In this document: piece after piece, positions 59,606 to 64,000 of the stretch
How the letters are laid out: each line of letters starts with the position of its first letter
Position numbering within the stretch: the first letter of the stretch is position 1
Assembly (NCBI RefSeq): GCF_002095395.1
Contig: NZ_MJEI01000105.1
Coordinates: 124,001-188,000, forward strand
DNA length: 64,000 nucleotides
Direction of reading: 5' to 3'
From: Williamsia sp. 1135
GTDB taxonomy: Bacteria; Actinomycetota; Actinomycetes; Mycobacteriales; Mycobacteriaceae
Made by a program: the position numbers and the translations under genes
Notes under the pieces: model-generated
The model's database searches: none
Told to the model about the DNA's origin: nothing
The model's input: only the letters and a program-made list of their open reading frames with translations

Positions 59606-61606
59606 TCAACCCATTACGTCTTGGAAACGGTTGAACCGCGCCGAGACTATGGGATTGGCGTCCGCCACGAGATCGTCGAACCGGTAGTTGGCGATCTTCG
59701 CTATCTCGATCAGCGCAAACGACTTCTCGCTGCCTGCTGCATTGTCCATGCGAGTCCAGCCATTTCGGAGTACGCGCTCGTATCGCTCGGTCTCTCTGGC
59801 GCAGATCACCAGCGGGAAACCGAACTGCTGACGATAGGCTTTTGCCATCTCGACGATGTTATCGTGCTCTTCCTCTTCGAGATTGGACAACGCGGTGTGA
59901 TCTGAGGCGATCATGTCGCCGACCTCGTCTTCGGCGTCGAGATCCGGGAACGCCCTGATCAGTTCGAGCTGTTGCTCGTCGCTACCTGTGAGCAGCGCGT
60001 CCTGGAAGGAAGCCCGCAGGTCATGCGCGTTCTCGAACGGTCGTTGCTCGTACGCGGCGTCGACAACCCACGTCACGTTCTGCACGAGGCCGCCGAAGGT
60101 CTCTCGGAACTTCTCCAGCGACATCTTGTTGATCTCGGCAAGCCGGATCGAACCGCCTCCCGCGATCGCCACGCCACGACTGCCGGTGTGGAAGAACAGC
60201 AGATTCAGCAGTAGAGCGGTGATGGCGCCCATCGTGATTCCGGCGCCGAACGGGATCTGCAGCAGCACACCGGGCACGGCCTGGTCGACACCGGACATAC
60301 CCGGTACCTCGACCACGTTGCCGTCGACGATGACCTCCGACGGCGTCGAGGACTGGCTGAACTCCACGTACAGACCCATGGCGAGTGACGTGCTGACGAT
60401 GATCAGGTTCCGGTGGTCGGCGAAGTCGACTTTCCCGAGGGTGTGAATGCCGACCACGGCGACCGTGGCGAACAGGGTCATGGCGGCACCGCCGAGCACC
60501 GGGGCCGGGATGGCTTCGACGATCTTGGCGGTCTTGGGCAGCAGGCCCAGCAGGATCATGATGCCGCCGGCCGCGGCGACCACCCAGCGACTCTTGACTC
60601 CGGTGAGACGGACAAGCCCCACGTTTTCGGAGAACGCGGTGTAGGGGAACGAGTTGAAGATGCCGCCGATCACGGTGGCCAGGCCGTCCGCGCGCACGGT
60701 GGCCGCGATGTCTTCCTTTTTGATGCGTTTGCCGACGATCTCACCGGTTGCGAACACCGACCCGGTGGATTCCACGGCGATGATCATCATGACCACGATC
60801 ATCATCACGATGGCGATGAGATCGAAGCGTGGTGCACCGAACGCGAAGGGCGGGGTGAATCCGACCCAGTCGGCCTCGCCGACAGCGCTGAAGTTCGTGT
60901 CGCCGAGGATCCAGGCGACGATGGTCCCGACCACCAGGCCGAGCAGCACCGCGATGGTCGCCCAGAAGCCACGGAAGAAGCGCTGCATGAGAACGATCAG
61001 GAAGATGGTGCCCACCGCGTACAGCAGCCAGCGGCCGTTGCCGGCGTCCGAGGTGTGGGTGGCGGGATCGGTGGTTGCGTCACCGATGCCGACAGGCAGC
61101 AGCGCGATACCGATGATGGTGATGATGGTTCCGGTCACGACAGGAGGGAAGAACCGGATCAGTTTGGCGAAGAACGGCGCGATCAGGAAGGTGAAGATGC
61201 CCGCGCAGATGACGGCCCCGTAGACGGTCAGCAGCCCGACGCGTTCTCCGCCGTTGTCGTTGGCGATCTTGATGACCGGCGCGAGTGCGGCGAACGTGAT
61301 GCCCTGTAGCAGCGGGAGCCGGACACCGATCTTCCAGATGCCGACCGCCTGCAGGATGGAAGCGATACCACAGGTGAAGAGGTCGGCGGTGATGAGCATC
61401 GTGAGTGCGTCGCCGTCGAGGCCGATGGCACCGGCGATGATGAGCGGGACCAGCACTGCGCCCGCGTAGAACGCGATGACGTGCTGGAAGCCCAGAACCG
61501 CGAGTTTGCCGACCGGCGGGACCTCGTCGACAGGATGAACCCGCTTCTTCCGCATAGGCAGAACGGGGGGAGTGGCTGTGGAGTCGGCCTCGGGTTCGCT
61601 GCTCAT
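59606..61606 (-). CDS. NCS2 purine permease fused to a degenerate OHCU-decarboxylase domain
   Basis: A 666-residue fusion. Residues 35-475 form a nucleobase-cation symporter-2 (xanthine/urate permease) with about 12-14 helices; AVESTGSVFATGEIVGKRI and the segment GIFNSFPYTAFSENVGLVRLTGVKSR are the family signature region. Residues 486-666 align with OHCU decarboxylase: EQRPFENAHDL, LIRAFPDLD, AYRQQFGFPLVICARE and the last helix. The catalytic His of HPDL is Phe553 here and the STxEQ Glu region is shortened, so the domain is probably not active. It would bring urate or xanthine in and could tether or sense the pathway. The gene leads the urate operon. Confidence 0.92.
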   Translation of the reverse strand: MSSEPEADSTATPPVLPMRKKRVHPVDEVPPVGKLAVLGFQHVIAFYAGAVLVPLIIAGAIGLDGDALTMLITADLFTCGIASILQAVGIWKIGVRLPLLQGITFAALAPVIKIANDNGGERVGLLTVYGAVICAGIFTFLIAPFFAKLIRFFPPVVTGTIITIIGIALLPVGIGDATTDPATHTSDAGNGRWLLYAVGTIFLIVLMQRFFRGFWATIAVLLGLVVGTIVAWILGDTNFSAVGEADWVGFTPPFAFGAPRFDLIAIVMMIVVMMIIAVESTGSVFATGEIVGKRIKKEDIAATVRADGLATVIGGIFNSFPYTAFSENVGLVRLTGVKSRWVVAAAGGIMILLGLLPKTAKIVEAIPAPVLGGAAMTLFATVAVVGIHTLGKVDFADHRNLIIVSTSLAMGLYVEFSQSSTPSEVIVDGNVVEVPGMSGVDQAVPGVLLQIPFGAGITMGAITALLLNLLFFHTGSRGVAIAGGGSIRLAEINKMSLEKFRETFGGLVQNVTWVVDAAYEQRPFENAHDLRASFQDALLTGSDEQQLELIRAFPDLDAEDEVGDMIASDHTALSNLEEEEHDNIVEMAKAYRQQFGFPLVICARETERYERVLRNGWTRMDNAAGSEKSFALIEIAKIANYRFDDLVADANPIVSARFNRFQDVMG

Positions 61607-61723
61607 CGTGATACCTCTTGGATGAAGGGTCGTTCAGGGCGCACTGCGGTCGACACTTCACGGATCGGCCGCATTGCTCAGAGAAAGGATCACCCCAACT
61701 CGACTTGTCCGCAGGATGAGAAA

Positions 61724-61736
61724 AACGAATATATCG
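61724..61736. promoter_or_regulatory. AT-rich dyad between the urate operon and the MocA-like gene
   Basis: ACGA-ATATA-TCGT lies in the most AT-rich part of the 203-base divergent region between the permease start and the MocA-like start. It may be an operator or hold a -10 box for one of the two genes. No known urate-regulator site was recognised. Confidence 0.3.
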
Positions 61737-61809
61737 TCGCCGACAGGCTGTGCGATGCGATGAATTCGCGATTGTCACTCGTCGGCCGCATGGTGTCTGG
61801 GAGGTGGCT

Positions 61810-62406
61810 GTGAAGGGTTCGCCCGAGGAAGGTGTCTCGCTCGACGGCGCTCCGACGGTCGTGGGGGTGCTGCTCGCCGCGGGTGGGGGAACCAGGTATG
61901 GAATGCCGAAGATCCTTGCAGAACAAGGTGATTGGCTGCGACTGTGCGTTGCTGCACTGTTGGCAGGAGGCTGCTGCAAGGTGTTCGTCACGGTGGGTGC
62001 GGCAGCGGTGGCGATGCCTCAGGGGGCCGAGGCGGTGCAGGTACCGACGTGGCGTGAAGGACTGAGTGAGTCGGTGCGCGCGGGGCTTGTTCGCGCCCGC
62101 GGCCGCCAGGGTGTGGTCGGGGTTGTTTTACACGTTGTTGACATTCCGGATGTCTCGGCACCTCAGGTCGAGAGACTGCTCGCCGCGGCAGGCCCTTCGC
62201 CCCGGGCACTGGCCCGCGCGACCCACTTCGGGCAAATCGGCCATCCGGCATACATCGGTGCCGATCACCTTGGCGCCGTACTCGATTCACTGAGCGGTGA
62301 TCGCGGCGCGGGGCCCTTCTTCGCCGGCCGGGGCGACGTCATCGACGTCGAGTGCGGCGACCTCGGCACCGGCCTCGATCACGACCATCCGAGGCCCCGT
62401 CCCTAA
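61810..62406 (+). CDS. MocA/MobA-like molybdenum cofactor nucleotidyltransferase
   Basis: A 198-residue nucleotidyltransferase. The NTP-binding start VVGVLLAAGGGTRYGMPKIL fits the MobA/MocA group, and LHVVDIPDVSAPQVERLL holds the metal-binding Asp region. MocA adds CMP to molybdopterin to make the cofactor used by xanthine-dehydrogenase-type enzymes, such as the one at 26991-29723. GTG 61810 is preferred, with GGGAGG upstream; the frame is open to 61750. The gene is divergent from the urate operon. Its TAA stop overlaps the stop of the convergent small gene. Confidence 0.82.
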   Translation: MKGSPEEGVSLDGAPTVVGVLLAAGGGTRYGMPKILAEQGDWLRLCVAALLAGGCCKVFVTVGAAAVAMPQGAEAVQVPTWREGLSESVRAGLVRARGRQGVVGVVLHVVDIPDVSAPQVERLLAAAGPSPRALARATHFGQIGHPAYIGADHLGAVLDSLSGDRGAGPFFAGRGDVIDVECGDLGTGLDHDHPRPRP

Positions 62407-62684
62407 CCGACGATCGTGTAACCCAGTGCGCCCTCGGCGAATCTACGGACCACCGGGCGTGCAGCGGCGAGGGGTTCGTCGTAGCCCTCGCGTGCGTAAC
62501 CGGTCAGGCAGGCCTCGCCTTCGTCGCCCAGCGGTTCGATCGCGATCTCGGCGAGCATCTCGCCGGTGGTGGGTTCACAGACGGCCCAGGTGAATCGGGT
62601 CTCGTCATCCCACCCGCGTTCGCAGGCGCGCACGTAATCGGGGTCGGTGACACCGGCCAGCGCGAGCGCCGGCCGGTCGGTCAC
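62403..62684 (-). CDS. Hypothetical protein downstream of accA3 (Rv3284-like)
   Basis: A conserved-looking small protein of 93 residues from GTG 62684 (TDRPALALAGVTDPDYVRACERGWDDET ... TWAVCEPTTGEMLAEI). Coding-like sequence (AVEINAGAWYLRALRDDDRV) continues upstream in the same frame as far as the accA3 stop codon TAG at 62757-62759, with no ATG, GTG or TTG on the way, so the true N-terminus is unclear. The family is unknown to me; the second half could be part of an acetyltransferase-like fold. In M. tuberculosis a small unknown gene, Rv3284, also lies next to accA3. Confidence 0.6.
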   Translation of the reverse strand: MTDRPALALAGVTDPDYVRACERGWDDETRFTWAVCEPTTGEMLAEIAIEPLGDEGEACLTGYAREGYDEPLAAARPVVRRFAEGALGYTIVG

Positions 62685-62756
62685 CCGGTCGTCATCACGC
62701 AGGGCGCGCAGATACCATGCGCCTGCGTTGATCTCGACAGCCTCGATGGTGCGGTC

Positions 62757-64000
62757 CTACTTGAGCTCGAACAGGACAGTGCCCTGGGTGACCGCGGCAC
62801 CGGCTTCGATGGACAGTCCCTTCACGACGCCGTCTTTGTGGGCGGTGACCGGGTTCTCCATCTTCATGGCCTCGAGAACCACGACGAGTTCGCCCGCGGT
62901 GACCTCTTGGCCCTCGGTGACGGCCACCTTGACGACGGTGCCCTGCATGGGTGCGCTCACGGCATCACCCGATGCCGCGGCGGCGCCGCCCTTGGCGCGG
63001 GTACGAGACTTCGGCTTCTTCTTGACGGCGCCGTTCGAACCGCCGCCCCCACCGAGAGCGAGATCGCCGGGGAGCGAGACCTCGAGGCGACGTCCGCCGA
63101 CCTCGACCACGACGGTCTTGCGTGGCTCGGCGTCGTCTTCCTCGATGGGCTGCGCGCCGGTGTAAGGCTCGATCGGGTTCTCCCAATCGGTCTCGATCCA
63201 CTTGGTGTAGATGTCGAAGCCTTGGCCGTCGCCGATGAACGCGGGATTCGAGACGATGTGGCGGTGGAACGGGAGCACGGTGGCCAGGCCCTCGACCTGG
63301 AACTCGGCCAGAGCACGACGTGAACGCTCGAGCGCCTGCTCGCGGTTCTCGCCGGTGACGATCAGCTTCGCCAGCATCGAGTCGAACTGACCGCCGATGA
63401 CGTCACCCTCGACGACGCCGGAATCGACGCGGACACCGGGGCCCGTCGGTTCCTTGTAGACACTGATGGGTCCGGGGGCGGGCAGGAAGCCACGACCGGC
63501 GTCCTCGCCGTTGATCCGGAACTCGAAGGAGTGGCCGCGGGGGGTCGGATCCTCGGTGAACTCGAGCTTCTCGCCGGCGGCGATCCGGAACTGCTGACGC
63601 ACGAGGTCGATGCCCGCGGTCTCTTCCGTGACCGGGTGCTCGACCTGCAGGCGGGTGTTGACCTCGAGGAACGAGACCAGTCCGTCGGCGCCGACGAGGA
63701 ACTCGACGGTGCCGGCACCGTAGTACCCGGCTTCCTTGCAGATGGCCTTCGCCGAGGAGTGGATTCTCTCCCGCTGTTCAACCGTGAGGAAGGGGGCGGG
63801 TGCCTCTTCGACCAGCTTCTGGAAACGCCGCTGCAACGAGCAGTCGCGGGTGCCCGCGACGATGACATTGCCGTGCTGGTCCGCGATGACCTGGGCCTCG
63901 ACATGGCGGGCCTTGTCGAGGTAACGCTCGACGAAGCACTCGCCGCGGCCGAACGCGGAGACGGCCTCACGGGTCGCCGAGTCGAACAGCTCCGGAATCT
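62757..64000 (-). CDS. accA3: Acetyl/propionyl-CoA carboxylase alpha subunit AccA3, 5' partial
   Basis: The C-terminal 413 residues of a biotin carboxylase plus biotin carrier chain; the N-terminus is beyond the right edge. Visible are [32 protein letters not shown] of the carboxylase domain, a linker rich in Lys/Arg/Gly/Ala and the carrier motif EAMKMENPV, where the Lys is biotinylated. AccA3 serves several acyl-CoA carboxylases for fatty acid and mycolic acid synthesis. The frame is open to the last base, and the stop is TAG at 62757-62759. Confidence 0.95.
   Translation of the reverse strand, partial: IPELFDSATREAVSAFGRGECFVERYLDKARHVEAQVIADQHGNVIVAGTRDCSLQRRFQKLVEEAPAPFLTVEQRERIHSSAKAICKEAGYYGAGTVEFLVGADGLVSFLEVNTRLQVEHPVTEETAGIDLVRQQFRIAAGEKLEFTEDPTPRGHSFEFRINGEDAGRGFLPAPGPISVYKEPTGPGVRVDSGVVEGDVIGGQFDSMLAKLIVTGENREQALERSRRALAEFQVEGLATVLPFHRHIVSNPAFIGDGQGFDIYTKWIETDWENPIEPYTGAQPIEEDDAEPRKTVVVEVGGRRLEVSLPGDLALGGGGGSNGAVKKKPKSRTRAKGGAAAASGDAVSAPMQGTVVKVAVTEGQEVTAGELVVVLEAMKMENPVTAHKDGVVKGLSIEAGAAVTQGTVLFELK

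Noticed and set aside
1-64000. tRNA, rRNA, CRISPR arrays, prophage or attachment sites
   Set aside because: Intergenic regions are short and were read for cloverleaf, repeat-spacer and integrase signs; none was seen.

Overview
The window is chromosomal DNA of a high-GC actinomycete of the order Mycobacteriales, most likely Gordonia or a close relative (Williamsia, Rhodococcus). The reasons are a 13E12-type HNH gene, a DUF3558 lipoprotein, WXG100/PPE-like proteins, Lhr, AccA3 and PrpR of mycobacterial type. The core genes also follow an order I remember from Mycobacterium tuberculosis: amiA1, Rv3304, lpdA, glpD2, lhr, accA3. The genus is an inference; there is no rRNA or other marker in the window.

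Bases 1-3009 hold three core genes: an M20D amidohydrolase, a gamma-glutamylcyclotransferase-like gene and lpdA. Bases 3010-8714 are an accessory islet: a PLP aminotransferase flanked by two copies of a 70-bp nested palindrome, a DUF222/HNH gene, and an AT-richer cassette of WXG100 protein, DUF3558 lipoprotein and a Gly-rich PPE-like protein. Next come divergent glpK/glpD, an Ltp2-type thiolase-like gene with a DUF35 partner under a TetR, and lhr (to 19130). A compact cobalamin riboswitch then leads into cbtB-cbtA and a degenerate histidine phosphatase.

Bases 21050-26974 form an acyl-CoA dehydrogenase followed by a tightly overlapping unit of TetR, Baeyer-Villiger monooxygenase, ChoD-like GMC oxidase and acetoacetate-decarboxylase-like protein. 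On the minus strand, 26991-31916 encodes a molybdenum hydroxylase (FeS/Mo and FAD subunits) with an 8-oxoguanine deaminase, divergent from an APC permease. PrpR and the methylcitrate operon prpDBC follow, then pyc, a second Baeyer-Villiger monooxygenase, a nitroreductase/acyl-CoA ligase/TetR unit, and metE behind a large cobalamin riboswitch. prpD and metE each carry a one-base frameshift in a C/G run.

Bases 50109-57722 carry an HMG-CoA-lyase-like gene divergent from a GntR/FCD regulator, followed by a class III CoA-transferase, ATP-dependent hydantoinase subunits hyuA/hyuB and an N-carbamoylsarcosine-amidase-like hydrolase. Bases 57788-61606 (minus) are a urate operon: an NCS2 permease fused to a degenerate OHCU-decarboxylase domain, OHCU decarboxylase, hydroxyisourate hydrolase and uricase. 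A MocA-like cofactor transferase is divergent from it. The window ends in accA3.

Two themes join the parts. One is purine breakdown: the Mo-hydroxylase and 8-oxoguanine deaminase would make urate, and the urate operon would take it to allantoin. The other is propionate and B12 economy: the methylcitrate cycle, B12-independent MetE and cobalt uptake, the last two under cobalamin riboswitches. No tRNA, rRNA, CRISPR array, insertion sequence or phage gene was seen.
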